Virus record (IMG/VR): IMGVR_UViG_3300028840_001133
Location: 1-23,980 of that record
Reading direction: 5' to 3' (one strand)
DNA from: a virus
DNA: 23,980 nucleotides
Shown here: piece by piece, positions 7,669 to 15,579 of the stretch
Layout of the letters: the number at the start of each line of letters is the position of its first letter
Position numbering within the stretch: position 1 is the stretch's first letter
Notes under the pieces: generated by a model
What the model saw: only the letters and a program-made list of their open reading frames with translations
Database searches by the model: none
What the model was told of the DNA's origin: nothing
Translations under genes and position numbers: made by a program

Positions 7669-10457
7669 TATCTCATCCCCATTGCCGGTCTATTAAGCAT
7701 ACCACCGGGCCTTGTTTCTTTTAAAATTGTCACTCTTGTCTGCTCTGTTATCATGCGTGTTATTGTTTCACCAAGATTTCTTTGATCTGCTTGAGTTGCA
7801 CCACCAGCACCTTGTCCCGAAACTGTTACATTATTTACAACTGTTAAACCACCACCACCATTTGCCATTACTCTTCCAGCAGTGTTTGGTACGAATAATT
7901 CTGGACCTCTTTCACCGACCATGTATGGTTGTCCAGCATTTACTGAACCTCCACCGGCCCTTCCAAGAATTACTCCACCAAGTTTCTGAGCCATATCTCC
8001 AAAGAAACCACCCGGTGCTCCACCACCACCACCGAAATATGCAAGAACTTCTCTAAAAACAGCACTTGCAGCAAGTTTTGCAAGATCTGTCATCATAGAT
8101 TTAATCATATCTGTAAATGCATCAGTAACCGATTTAGTACCTGAAACTATTTCTGAAAACATGTTTCCAAAAGCATCACCAAAATAAGATTTAACTGCTT
8201 CCCATCTTTCAAGCATTTCTTCTTCTCTTTTCTTAACTAATTCGTCAACTTTCTTCATAGCTTCTAACATCTGTCTTCCCTGAAATTCAGTATCAGTCAT
8301 TCTTGTACGACCAGCTCTTCTGGCCATTTCTGCTCTTTCTATTTGCTCCATTCTTAGATTATGCTCTTGATTTGCAAGTTCAATTAATTCATAGAACCTT
8401 TCATATTCACCGAATTCTCTTGTTAGGTTTTCTCTTAGATTTCTGAATCTTTTTTCTTCTTCTAGTCTTCTGGCTTCTGTTAAATCACCTTCAAGTTCTA
8501 ATACATTAATATGAAGTTCTTGCAATGCATCAATAAATTTTCTGTACTGTTCTTGATTTGATCTAACGGTTTTAATCATTTCTTTAAATTCTTGCTTCAG
8601 TTTCTTAAGAGCTTCTGCTTCTTTATCTAATGCAAGTGAATGATCATCTGTTATATCAACATTGTTACTAATTTCTTCATTCATTGCTATAAAATCTTCT
8701 GTTAAATCTTGAATTTCTTTTTTATTTTCTTGCATTCTTTCTGTAACAGTTTCAATATTACTTTGCCAAAGTTCAATCTTTTCATTTTGAATATCAATTA
8801 ATTTATTCAATTCATCAAGCACATCTGTATCACCAGCTTTTATAAAATTTTGTCTAGCTGATATGTATTTATCTCTTAATTTTATAGCTTCTTGAAGGTG
8901 TTCGTTATATCTTGCAAGCCTTTCAGCATCATCTTTTGGTGGTTTATATTGTAGCATACCACCAACTCCTTCTGCTGCTTTTATACCTGCCCAAACAGCT
9001 AAGAATGGGCCAAGAATCCTCATTGCCCTTCCAACCCATTGAGTCAAAAATGGAAGCAATCCTATTAACAGTTTTCTTATATTGTCTACAAAGATTTGAA
9101 AAGCATTATGCATTTTTGAGATAGCTCTTATAATTGCTTGTGCTTTTGGAGGTAGTTTAGCAAATTCTTTCGTCATAAATTTAACTGCATCAGCATAATT
9201 TCCAATCTTTGTAGCATCTCCCATTATCTTCGTGTATTGTTGCCAAGTTTTAACAAAGAAACCTATAGCTTTAATAACTCCCCAAATAACCGCACCAAGA
9301 TAAATTATTGTTTGAATAACTTTATTAAAAATTGTTGAAGCAAATGATAAAGCTGTTATAATTGCTCCTATTTTTATACCCCATTCTGTAAAGAACTTAA
9401 TTATTGGTCTTAAAGCATTATACCATCCACCAGCATCATCAATTTTCTTAATTAACCAATCTAGACCAACAATTAATTCATCAATTATTATCATTGCTAA
9501 GTCAGAAAATATTTTTGAAAGCTTTGTAAATGTCTCAATGACCTTCGGATCATTCAATCTTTCAGTTATCATTTCAACAACATCTCTGAAAGATTCAAGA
9601 AGACCACCCTCTGCAACAGCGGCTTTAAATTTGAACCAAGCACTAAGCATTCTACCAATTGCAGCAGATGTAAGTTTTGCAGCTTCTTGTGCTCCCCTTC
9701 CAAACTCTTCACTTAACATTCTGGCAAAGTTTATCATTGAATCTGCATAAACTTGACCTTGTTCCATTGCTTTATCTAATTCTTCTTGTGACATACCAAG
9801 AGATTTAGCAAAGATAACATAAGCACCAGGAAGTTTTTCACCAATCTGTTCACGAAGCTCTTCAGCTTGAACTTTTCCTTTATTGAATACTTGTATAATA
9901 CCTCTCATAACAAGGTGTGCTTGTTCACCAGATAATTGAAGTGCAGCAACTGCGTCAGTAACACCACGAAATACAGTTTGTAAATCATCTGCTGTATAAC
10001 CAGATAATCTCATAACATTGGCCAACTGACCAAAATCTCGTATCTGTGTTTGAAATACAAGACCAAGCTCTTCGGCTCTGTCACTAACATATCCAATAGT
10101 TTTATTATAATCCAACCAACCTTGAATAGATGATTTGACAAAAGCACTCAACCTTTCCATCTCAATACCAGTTTCAATGATAGACTGAGTTACATTTTTG
10201 ATAGCAACTGCTGAAATAATACCTGCAAGTGTCTTCCAATATCCACCCATTAATGTTGTTGATCTTTTCGTAGAACTCTCTGCTTTTCTAACACCATCCG
10301 TCAAAGCATTGGTGCTTTTTGATATCGCAGTATTGGCTTTTTTACTTTCTGCTTCAATTGCTTTTAATGCAGATAATATTCTTTTTGAAGCAGATTGTAT
10401 CTTAGCAGAACCCTTATCATCTACCTCGAAAGTTACTTTGAGAACTCGTTGTGCCAT
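7668..10457 (-). CDS. H: Tail tape measure protein, lambda gpH-like
   Basis: This 929-residue protein sets tail length and is passed into the host envelope during infection. Residues about 90-310 match the N-terminal tape-measure domain (LREQIGEKLPGAYVIFAKSL and the following helix). Hydrophobic segments lie at about 360-403 and 462-492, the membrane-active part. About 510-760 is a long charged coiled-coil rich in E, K and R. The C-terminus has a GGGGGAPGGFFGDM linker and the common motif AGQPYMVGERGPELFVPNT, typical of gpH-type proteins. At about 0.15 nm per residue this length would give a tail near 140 nm, an estimate only. The start at ATG 10457 has a GAGGT site 9 bases upstream and overlaps the end of the G-T frameshift frame by 41 bases, as in lambda. 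C-terminal processing, known in lambda, cannot be judged. Confidence 0.95.
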   Translation of the reverse strand: MAQRVLKVTFEVDDKGSAKIQSASKRILSALKAIEAESKKANTAISKSTNALTDGVRKAESSTKRSTTLMGGYWKTLAGIISAVAIKNVTQSIIETGIEMERLSAFVKSSIQGWLDYNKTIGYVSDRAEELGLVFQTQIRDFGQLANVMRLSGYTADDLQTVFRGVTDAVAALQLSGEQAHLVMRGIIQVFNKGKVQAEELREQIGEKLPGAYVIFAKSLGMSQEELDKAMEQGQVYADSMINFARMLSEEFGRGAQEAAKLTSAAIGRMLSAWFKFKAAVAEGGLLESFRDVVEMITERLNDPKVIETFTKLSKIFSDLAMIIIDELIVGLDWLIKKIDDAGGWYNALRPIIKFFTEWGIKIGAIITALSFASTIFNKVIQTIIYLGAVIWGVIKAIGFFVKTWQQYTKIMGDATKIGNYADAVKFMTKEFAKLPPKAQAIIRAISKMHNAFQIFVDNIRKLLIGLLPFLTQWVGRAMRILGPFLAVWAGIKAAEGVGGMLQYKPPKDDAERLARYNEHLQEAIKLRDKYISARQNFIKAGDTDVLDELNKLIDIQNEKIELWQSNIETVTERMQENKKEIQDLTEDFIAMNEEISNNVDITDDHSLALDKEAEALKKLKQEFKEMIKTVRSNQEQYRKFIDALQELHINVLELEGDLTEARRLEEEKRFRNLRENLTREFGEYERFYELIELANQEHNLRMEQIERAEMARRAGRTRMTDTEFQGRQMLEAMKKVDELVKKREEEMLERWEAVKSYFGDAFGNMFSEIVSGTKSVTDAFTDMIKSMMTDLAKLAASAVFREVLAYFGGGGGAPGGFFGDMAQKLGGVILGRAGGGSVNAGQPYMVGERGPELFVPNTAGRVMANGGGGLTVVNNVTVSGQGAGGATQADQRNLGETITRMITEQTRVTILKETRPGGMLNRPAMGMR

Positions 10458-11126
10458 GAGATTTTACCTCTTGATCAAACTTTTCATGTTTCTTTTGCAG
10501 AAAATGAACTAAGTAGTATTGGATTTTATATGCATATATTATTTTTTCTTGGACTCCTTCCCAATCAAATATGTTATTCAAAAATGATGAGTTGATTGAA
10601 CCCATCCCATCAATTAATAAACCAGCGTATCTATCTATGATATCTACGACTTCAAAATTCTCTGGTAAAATTAAGACATAACCACATTTTACACAGTCTG
10701 GTTTTTTTCCTGAGAAAATAGATCTTGTATATAAACAATCCTCGCAACTTATTTCTCTTGCTGAGTCACCTCTCCACGCTGCGAGGTCTTGGAGTTTTTT
10801 AATTCTTTTTTCCCACCAACGACTTGATCTCTTAGTTTATTGCTTTCTTCCATAATAAAAGCAACAAGCTCTTGATCAAATTCATAAACCATTTTCTTTG
10901 TTTCTTCTGTGCATTTAATGGGATTTCCATCTTCGTCAACTATACCTTTCCAATCTGCAACCATTGTATTGAATATATCCCAAGCTTGTTGGAAAGATAT
11001 GTTATCATCGGAGGGTAGTTTATTGAGGGCAAAAACAGACATTGGTTTGACAAGAACTTCAGTCTCATCATCCTCTGGAAATTTAATCCAAACGCCTTTA
11101 GTTGGTTTTACTGTATATTTTCTCAT
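10417..11126 (-). CDS. GT: Tail assembly chaperone G-T fusion, made by -1 frameshift
   Basis: The frame that follows G in -1 phase is open without a stop from the slippery site to the TGA at 10419-10417. Decoding to the AAC codon at 10796-10794 (G residue 111) and slipping back one base adds 125 residues, for a fusion of 236. The T part begins LQDLAAWRGD, then a zinc ribbon with C128, C131, C145 and C148 (C-x2-C-x13-C-x2-C), then a helical C-terminal region. It overlaps the tape-measure start by 41 bases. In lambda, gpG and gpGT keep the tape measure soluble and recruit tail-tube subunits, so the arrangement predicts the same here. The zinc ribbon in T closely resembles that of the preceding 83-residue protein. 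The frame shift itself is predicted, not measured. Confidence 0.85.
10749..11126 (-). CDS. G: Tail assembly chaperone, gpG-like
   Basis: This 125-residue protein lies between the tail tube region and the tape measure, the position of lambda gene G. It is mostly helical and acidic, with FQQAWDIFNTMVADWKGIVDEDGNPI in the middle, a pattern common to phage tail chaperones; assignment rests on position, size, composition and the frameshift. The start ATG 11126 overlaps the stop of the 83-residue gene by one base (TAATG), and an AAGGAGA site lies about 9 bases before it. Without frameshifting, translation ends at 10751-10749 after a polar tail (TSQRGEVTQQEK). In known systems the short form is made in large excess over the fusion. 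Confidence 0.85.
   Translation of the reverse strand: MRKYTVKPTKGVWIKFPEDDETEVLVKPMSVFALNKLPSDDNISFQQAWDIFNTMVADWKGIVDEDGNPIKCTEETKKMVYEFDQELVAFIMEESNKLRDQVVGGKKELKNSKTSQRGEVTQQEK
10768..10800 (-). promoter_or_regulatory. Programmed -1 ribosomal frameshift site
   Basis: The slippery heptamer A_AAA_AAC occupies 10800-10794 in the correct phase of the G frame. After a 6-base spacer (TCCAAG) comes a 5-bp stem, ACCTC at 10787-10783 with GAGGT at 10772-10768, around a 10-base loop. This is a textbook layout of heptamer, short spacer and stimulator, and the -1 frame is open beyond it for 125 codons. Lambda uses GGGAAAG instead, so the heptamer differs. A nearby GGG-AAA-AAA run (10811-10803) is a less suitable alternative because it would need mismatched P-site pairing. 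Confidence 0.82.
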
Positions 11127-11377
11127 TATGGTGTCTCCTTTCCAAAATATTTATTTAATATTCTAGCTGTCGGGAGACCACATTTATCACAATTGGGGGG
11201 TATCCCACTTAACATAGATCTCGTTTCAACGCACTCTATACAAATCAATCCATCTCTTTTGACATACCAAACAAGAAACGCGAGTAAATCATATAGATTT
11301 GCATCTAAAAGACCTTTGATTAAGTCATTGGGTGACATTATTCTGTCATCCCGACGCTTTTTACGTTTAAGAGTCAT
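11126..11377 (-). CDS. Small zinc-ribbon protein upstream of tail chaperone G
   Basis: This 83-residue protein has a basic start (TLKRKKRRDD), an amphipathic stretch at 17-39 (LIKGLLDANLYDLLAFLVWY) and a zinc ribbon with C46, C49, C63 and C66 (spacing C-x2-C-x13-C-x2-C). The ribbon shares the TRS, SG, P and KCG positions with the ribbon in the T part of the G-T fusion, suggesting a duplication or a common partner. ATG 11377 has AAGGAG 9 bases upstream, and its stop overlaps the G start, so its synthesis is tied to the chaperone gene. It may be an extra tail-assembly factor. I do not recognise it as a named family. Confidence 0.8.
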   Translation of the reverse strand: MTLKRKKRRDDRIMSPNDLIKGLLDANLYDLLAFLVWYVKRDGLICIECVETRSMLSGIPPNCDKCGLPTARILNKYFGKETP

Positions 11378-11400
11378 TATACTGATCTCCTTTCGTTAAC

Positions 11401-11820
11401 TTACGTTGTTGTTCTTGTTAAAGGACCGCTACCAGTTAATGACATTGAAAAACTCACGACTGAGTTATTATCGGCTGTAAAGTTGTAACTATCAATGTAC
11501 ATACCAGCTTCTGAATCTTCAACAAGATCACTTGAAAAGTAAGTTGTTGAATCAACCCAGAATGAAAGTGTTGATACAAGTGTACCAGCTTCTGCGGCTG
11601 TAACAAGCGTAGACTGTTGTGCATTATCAAGGTCTAAATAACCATTAACAGTTCCAGTCCATGATTGCATACCACGACAGAATTTCATCCACTCATCACC
11701 AAAAGATGTGATATCAATTGTATCATTGTTGATTGTGATATCCATAGATGTCATTCTTGCAACTACGGTCCCATCTAATTTAATTCGGGCATTTCTACCC
11801 AGTTTTACTGGACAAGCCAT
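11401..11820 (-). CDS. Major tail tube protein
   Basis: This 139-residue protein is the likely subunit of the tail tube, which stacks in rings around the tape measure. It is beta-rich with the usual features: an early strand RIKLDGTVVARMTSMDIT, then DTIDITSFGDEWMKFCRGMQSWTGTVNGYLD, a pattern found in many tail-tube proteins, and an ending FSMSLTGSGPLTRTT. The size is at the short end, without the C-terminal Ig domain seen in lambda gpV. The start at 11820 has an AGGAGG 8 bases upstream. It follows the tail terminator gene and precedes the chaperone genes, exactly the expected position. Confidence 0.88.
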   Translation of the reverse strand: MACPVKLGRNARIKLDGTVVARMTSMDITINNDTIDITSFGDEWMKFCRGMQSWTGTVNGYLDLDNAQQSTLVTAAEAGTLVSTLSFWVDSTTYFSSDLVEDSEAGMYIDSYNFTADNNSVVSFSMSLTGSGPLTRTTT

Positions 11821-11841
11821 GCTTTTGTCCTCCTAATATAT

Positions 11842-12273
11842 TTAATTCCAATCTTGGATGTATGAGACTTGAATCGTCAAATCAAACATGCATCTTTGAT
11901 TGTCACTCCCACCGACAGTGATGACAATTTCTCCAAGCATTGTTTGACATGTATATGTCCAATCACTGCTCATTAGAAATTTCTCAACATCATCGGCAAA
12001 GTTGTATATGGATTCATATCCACTTAATCCATCAGTATCGGTATATCCATAAATTACAATGTTTAATATTCTGTAACGATTGTCATCCATGAATTCTTGA
12101 TCTTTTTCATCTGAAAAAGCCCAATAACCGAGAGCTGGTCTTGCAGAGAAGTCATCAAAATTTACAATACCAAGAATAACTTCCATAATTGAAGTATTAT
12201 AACCACGACCCGGTGTTAATTTTTCTTCAATGTCTGATTTAAATGCATCAATTATATCACTTCTTGCTGACAT
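11842..12273 (-). CDS. Tail terminator-like protein
   Basis: This 143-residue protein lies between the gp10-like gene and the tail tube gene, where the tail terminator (lambda gpU role) usually sits. The sequence has an N-terminal helix (SARSDIIDAFKSDIEEKL), a central strand pair RILNIVIYGYTDTDG and a long helix ESIYNFADDVEKFLMSSD followed by strands ending FDLTIQVSYIQDW, in keeping with the alpha/beta terminator fold. ATG 12273 overlaps the upstream stop by one base and has GAGG about 9 bases upstream. Assignment rests on position, size and this general pattern rather than on a decisive motif. Confidence 0.68.
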   Translation of the reverse strand: MSARSDIIDAFKSDIEEKLTPGRGYNTSIMEVILGIVNFDDFSARPALGYWAFSDEKDQEFMDDNRYRILNIVIYGYTDTDGLSGYESIYNFADDVEKFLMSSDWTYTCQTMLGEIVITVGGSDNQRCMFDLTIQVSYIQDWN

Positions 12274-12677
12274 TATAAATTCCTCACTTCTCTATTTATT
12301 GAATTGTAAATGATATCAAACATTTTATCTAAATTTTTTACTATTGATGGTGTTATATAAGGTCTCGCTCTAAGATATACAAGTCTACTCGGTCCAGCAT
12401 TACCACCAAGTTCATGAATTCTTGAATATATGATATCAGAACCAATCGCGCCTATTACTTTATTTCCTTGTCTTCTTACACTTGTATTAATTGAACTCCG
12501 AAGAGTACCTGTCAATGTTTTTAATTGATCAGGTTTTCCAAATGTCTGCTTTGCTGTCTTTTCAGCTAATAACATTGATCGTCTAACGCCAGTGAGTAAT
12601 CCTCTTCTAGCAGCACTTGGATATCTTTCAAGTAATAGGCGCGATCTAAGTTGTAATTTAAAGTCAACTGAAAACAT
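12273..12677 (-). CDS. HK97 gp10-like head-tail joining protein
   Basis: This 134-residue protein resembles the HK97 gp10-like family. Key matches are the segment TLTGTLRSSINTSVR (about 70-84), the Y-S-R-I-H-E-L-G-G stretch (about 100-110) and ARPYITPSI, which together form the family signature. The N-terminal third is basic (RLLLERYPSAARRGLLTGVRRS). Family members lie at the head-tail junction or act in tail completion. The gene starts 1 base after the connector stop; its ribosome site is weak (TTGGGT), so translation coupling is likely. It ends in a TAATG overlap with the tail terminator-like gene. Confidence 0.82.
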   Translation of the reverse strand: MFSVDFKLQLRSRLLLERYPSAARRGLLTGVRRSMLLAEKTAKQTFGKPDQLKTLTGTLRSSINTSVRRQGNKVIGAIGSDIIYSRIHELGGNAGPSRLVYLRARPYITPSIVKNLDKMFDIIYNSINREVRNL

Positions 12678-12678
12678 A

Positions 12679-13254
12679 TTAATATACCCAATTATTTCTG
12701 TATTTACTTAAAACGATGCGAGTTGAATGTAGAAGATTCTTGCTCTCATATTGAACAGTTCCATCATCAAGCGTCTTTGATCTTACATCTACATCCCTTC
12801 TGTGTCTATATCTTCGGACAACTTCTTCAATACACGCATTTTCAAGATCATACGGTATTGCTGAATATCCAGCGTTATAAACGATTTTAATATTTTGATC
12901 TCCCAAAGAAAATAGATAGTCTTTATTAACTATGTATTTCTTATCAACGATTCTATAGCTTGATGAATCAACAAGATCATCTGTTGTAAAGTCCCATTCA
13001 TCATCATCGTGTATACTTGTAATAGAATTTATTGGTACATTGTTGACAAATAGATATTTACTTCCCATTCCATCAAGGTATTCAGTATAATTCTTTGCTT
13101 TGAAAGCATTAACATTGCAATACGACTGAAATAACTCAGTAACACGATCAATTAAGTTCTCTATGAGATCATCGTCACTCTGTTTTGATCCAGTCATCCC
13201 ATAATACTCTTTGACCGCATCAAGTGTTGTTAAAGCATTTGTTGAAACACTCAT
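12679..13254 (-). CDS. Head-tail connector, gp6-like adaptor
   Basis: This 191-residue protein matches the phage gp6-like/DNA-packaging connector type, which forms the ring under the portal. The N-terminus TTLDAVKEYYGMTGSKQSDD with the next helix ENLIDRVTELFQSYCN is typical of the family, as is the later YNAGYSAIPYDLENACIEEVVRRYRHR helix. A beta-rich insert lies between them. The start ATG 13254 has AGGAG 7 bases upstream, inside the end of the 44-residue gene. It is a little longer than minimal adaptors (about 110 residues), mainly because of the central beta insert and a C-terminal arm. Confidence 0.85.
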   Translation of the reverse strand: MSVSTNALTTLDAVKEYYGMTGSKQSDDDLIENLIDRVTELFQSYCNVNAFKAKNYTEYLDGMGSKYLFVNNVPINSITSIHDDDEWDFTTDDLVDSSSYRIVDKKYIVNKDYLFSLGDQNIKIVYNAGYSAIPYDLENACIEEVVRRYRHRRDVDVRSKTLDDGTVQYESKNLLHSTRIVLSKYRNNWVY

Positions 13255-13255
13255 A

Positions 13256-13390
13256 TTATTTCTCCTTAGTTACTACAGTGCCTTTGATTTCAAAGCAAGA
13301 TCCACCGCAATGTGGACAAGGAGATTTCTTCTCCAGAACCCTCACTTGTCCACATTTGAGACATTTAAGTCTCATTTTCGGTTTCATCAT
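13256..13390 (-). CDS. 44-residue zinc-ribbon protein
   Basis: This short frame is easily missed. It starts MMKPKMRLKCLKCGQ and ends VVTKEK, with C10-x2-C13, C25-x2-C28 and a fifth cysteine at 32 (CPHCGGSC), a typical zinc ribbon. An AAGGTG site lies 7 bases upstream, overlapping the capsid stop (TAA 13396-13394), and its own last codons carry the AGGAG site of the connector gene. The head and tail gene order leaves no other gene in this 139-base space. A second ATG at 13387 is an equally possible start. The product is unknown; it may bind a nucleic acid or a virion protein. Confidence 0.78.
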   Translation of the reverse strand: MMKPKMRLKCLKCGQVRVLEKKSPCPHCGGSCFEIKGTVVTKEK

Positions 13391-13393
13391 ATA

Positions 13394-14590
13394 TTACACC
13401 TTAATTTGGCTGAACGCAGATGCAAATTTAGGCATACCATGATATCTCACAGTGCAACGGAACCTTGTTTGGTCATTCAGGAAACGACCATAAGGATCAA
13501 CATCAAGAGAGATTAATCTCTTTCTTTCTGCGATGGCGTAATTTTGTAGATTACCAAAAATTACAACCGGAGATGTAGCAGTACTGTCTGTTGCGAATTC
13601 TTCAGGCAGCATTACTGGATATCCCCACAGAGATCCTAGAGGACCAGGACCCATTTGTGGATCATAAAGACCATTTCCACCTTCATCTTTCATTACACGT
13701 AGATAATGGAAGAATGTACGATGTGTATACCATTTGGCTCCAGCCAATTTATTTGCACTCAACTGAGCCATACAGTTTGATGTTACACGCCAATCTGAAA
13801 GACCAGCAACTGTATTTGTCAGTGTTTCTACAGAATTGATACCAGCAGCATTTGGAAGTGGAGTAAATACAGCAGCATCCACATCAAATACCTGATAATC
13901 AATGGCCAAACCAATTGCTTCTGCAAACTGGCTTGTCAGCATAGACACGATATCAAATTCTGAGTCCATTAACAGCTCATTAGAAGCTGTGCTGTATGCA
14001 GCATATTTCTTCGGTGTTAAGTTCAGCTCTGTGAATGTAGGATCAGATGCTCCAATAGCAGCAGCTTCATCCACCCATGCACCAGATACTTTTGCATCTT
14101 CTGCTGGCCAATGTACACTATCACTTCCAACTGAAATAACATGAGCATCTTGAAGAGCTACAGATTGTAGTCTTGCAAGCGCCAATAGGTCGGAAATATA
14201 CTCATCAAATACAGTATAACCACCCTGAGCGGCTGTAGTCTCGTTCATGGCAGCTTTTCCATATTTTGCAGCGTCTTTTAGAAAATCAACGAACATTTTT
14301 GCAACCTGTTCTTTCTTTTCATTGTCTGCGATTGTTAGAACACGACCTTGTTTACGAAGATCATATCCTTTATACTCAAATGTTGCAGAAGTTTCTCTAC
14401 CAGGAACTGGTACATTAACTTTCTGTGCAGGAGCTTTTTCAAGAGTTTCAATTTTATTCTTCAGCTCGGAATTTTCCTCTTTAATTTTGGCCAATTCCTC
14501 TCTGGAAGTTTCAACCTCTTTATCATACTCCTCTTTATTAATAAAACCCATTTCAACGAGTTTTTCCTTTAGTTCTGTTTGCTTATCCAT
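13394..14590 (-). CDS. Major capsid protein, HK97 fold
   Basis: This 398-residue protein is the shell subunit. ATG 14590 is chosen because AAGGTGA stands just before it; an earlier ATG at 14605 has no site. Residues about 18-52 form a charged coiled-coil (EELAKIKEENSELKNKIETL) that fits a delta domain, the internal scaffold removed by the protease. The remaining part shows HK97-type features: AAQGGYTVFDEYISDLLALARLQSVA, the helix TASNELLMDSEFDIVSMLTSQFAEAI, then the loop and strand GPLGSLWGYPVMLPEEF and the closing VDPYGRFLNDQTRFRCTVRYHG. The gene overlaps the protease stop by 8 bases. The cut site cannot be placed exactly; it probably lies between about 55 and 110. Confidence 0.94.
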   Translation of the reverse strand: MDKQTELKEKLVEMGFINKEEYDKEVETSREELAKIKEENSELKNKIETLEKAPAQKVNVPVPGRETSATFEYKGYDLRKQGRVLTIADNEKKEQVAKMFVDFLKDAAKYGKAAMNETTAAQGGYTVFDEYISDLLALARLQSVALQDAHVISVGSDSVHWPAEDAKVSGAWVDEAAAIGASDPTFTELNLTPKKYAAYSTASNELLMDSEFDIVSMLTSQFAEAIGLAIDYQVFDVDAAVFTPLPNAAGINSVETLTNTVAGLSDWRVTSNCMAQLSANKLAGAKWYTHRTFFHYLRVMKDEGGNGLYDPQMGPGPLGSLWGYPVMLPEEFATDSTATSPVVIFGNLQNYAIAERKRLISLDVDPYGRFLNDQTRFRCTVRYHGMPKFASAFSQIKV

Positions 14591-15578
14591 TTTTATCACC
14601 TTCATTTAACTGATTTAACAACTCATCAACTAGGTCATCGGTAGTATCATCTTTAGGCTCATCGGCCTGATGTTCCTTGAATAACCAATCAAAAGGATCG
14701 TTGTCATCATCCTCTTGCATATATTTTCTGCCACAATGGGGGCAGCTTTCTTCTTTATTACTAATTTGTTCTCTATCCGACACCTTATCTCGGGACTCTT
14801 CTTGAACTTCCTCTCCATCAGAAACCGATTTATCTGTTTTTTCTTCAATTTCTTCAGGAATTTCCTCTGTTTTAAGCTCAGAAAGGTATAATTCTATCTC
14901 TTTTAGCTCAGCATCATCAATAATTTCATCTTGAAGCGCTTTTTGAATAGATTTAGATTGAACCAATGACATCGGATTGCTTGGTACTGGAACAACACTG
15001 ACTTCAAGAAGTGTTGTATTATTGAACTTGAATCCACCAGTCTTCTCGTTTGGTTCAGCCTTTTCCCAATCCGGTGAAAAACCAATACTCAGAGCATTTA
15101 AATAATTGCCCTTCATTAGTTTATAGACTGAATCTCCAAGTGAACTTATTTCTGGTTCGGGAAATTTGAGTTTGAACATTAATTTCTTATCTTCTTTCCA
15201 AACCCTTTCTGCTCTAGCAATGGGAAGAGAATTGTAATCATGTGCAAACAACACAACTGGATTCTTTTTGAATTCGTTGATATTAATTCCTTCTGTAGGT
15301 GTTTTACCAACTACAACGATATCTCCATCACGATCAACCATCTCTTTAGATCCAATTGCAACGATCTCTCTTTTTTCCTCATCTGAAGCTTTAAATTCAA
15401 AAGATGATTTGTATATTTTATTTTTCTTCATACTATTAGTCTCCTTATTTTGCTCCCAAACGCTATTGCAAAACGCAAATCGCTGATCTGTCTCTGGAAA
15501 ATCATTTACAGCCTCATCATCCGACATACATCTGTCAATAAAGTCATCTCTTGATTCTCCTGAATTTGGGCTTGGCAT
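14583..15578 (-). CDS. Prohead protease (HK97 type) with N-terminal module and acidic tail
   Basis: This 331-residue protein matures the capsid by cutting scaffold regions. ATG 15578 is chosen because an AGGAGG lies 9 bases upstream inside the portal gene. Residues 1-43 form a small module (MPSPNSGESRDDFIDRCM ... CNSVWEQ) seen at the start of various phage head proteins. The protease domain spans about 50-205, with NPVVLFAHD (catalytic His) and LNALSIGFSPDW (catalytic Ser) as in peptidase family S78. After VVPVPSNP comes an acidic tail of about 120 residues with one CPHC pair, which could act as an internal scaffold; that is inference. A second in-frame start at 15431 (MKKNKIYK) has AAGGAG 9 bases upstream and would give a form without the N-terminal module. 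Confidence 0.9.
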   Translation of the reverse strand: MPSPNSGESRDDFIDRCMSDDEAVNDFPETDQRFAFCNSVWEQNKETNSMKKNKIYKSSFEFKASDEEKREIVAIGSKEMVDRDGDIVVVGKTPTEGININEFKKNPVVLFAHDYNSLPIARAERVWKEDKKLMFKLKFPEPEISSLGDSVYKLMKGNYLNALSIGFSPDWEKAEPNEKTGGFKFNNTTLLEVSVVPVPSNPMSLVQSKSIQKALQDEIIDDAELKEIELYLSELKTEEIPEEIEEKTDKSVSDGEEVQEESRDKVSDREQISNKEESCPHCGRKYMQEDDDNDPFDWLFKEHQADEPKDDTTDDLVDELLNQLNEGDKNG

Positions 15579-15579
15579 T

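Noticed and set aside
7712-8056. 114-codon plus-strand frame rich in leucine and histidine
   Set aside because: It is the antisense shadow of the Gly/Val-rich end of the tape measure gene.
10803-10811. GGG-AAA-AAA run as the frameshift site
   Set aside because: In this phase a slip would mispair the P-site tRNA; the A_AAA_AAC just after it is a better fit.
14247-14609. 120-codon plus-strand frame rich in serine and phenylalanine
   Set aside because: It is antisense to the capsid coiled-coil region.
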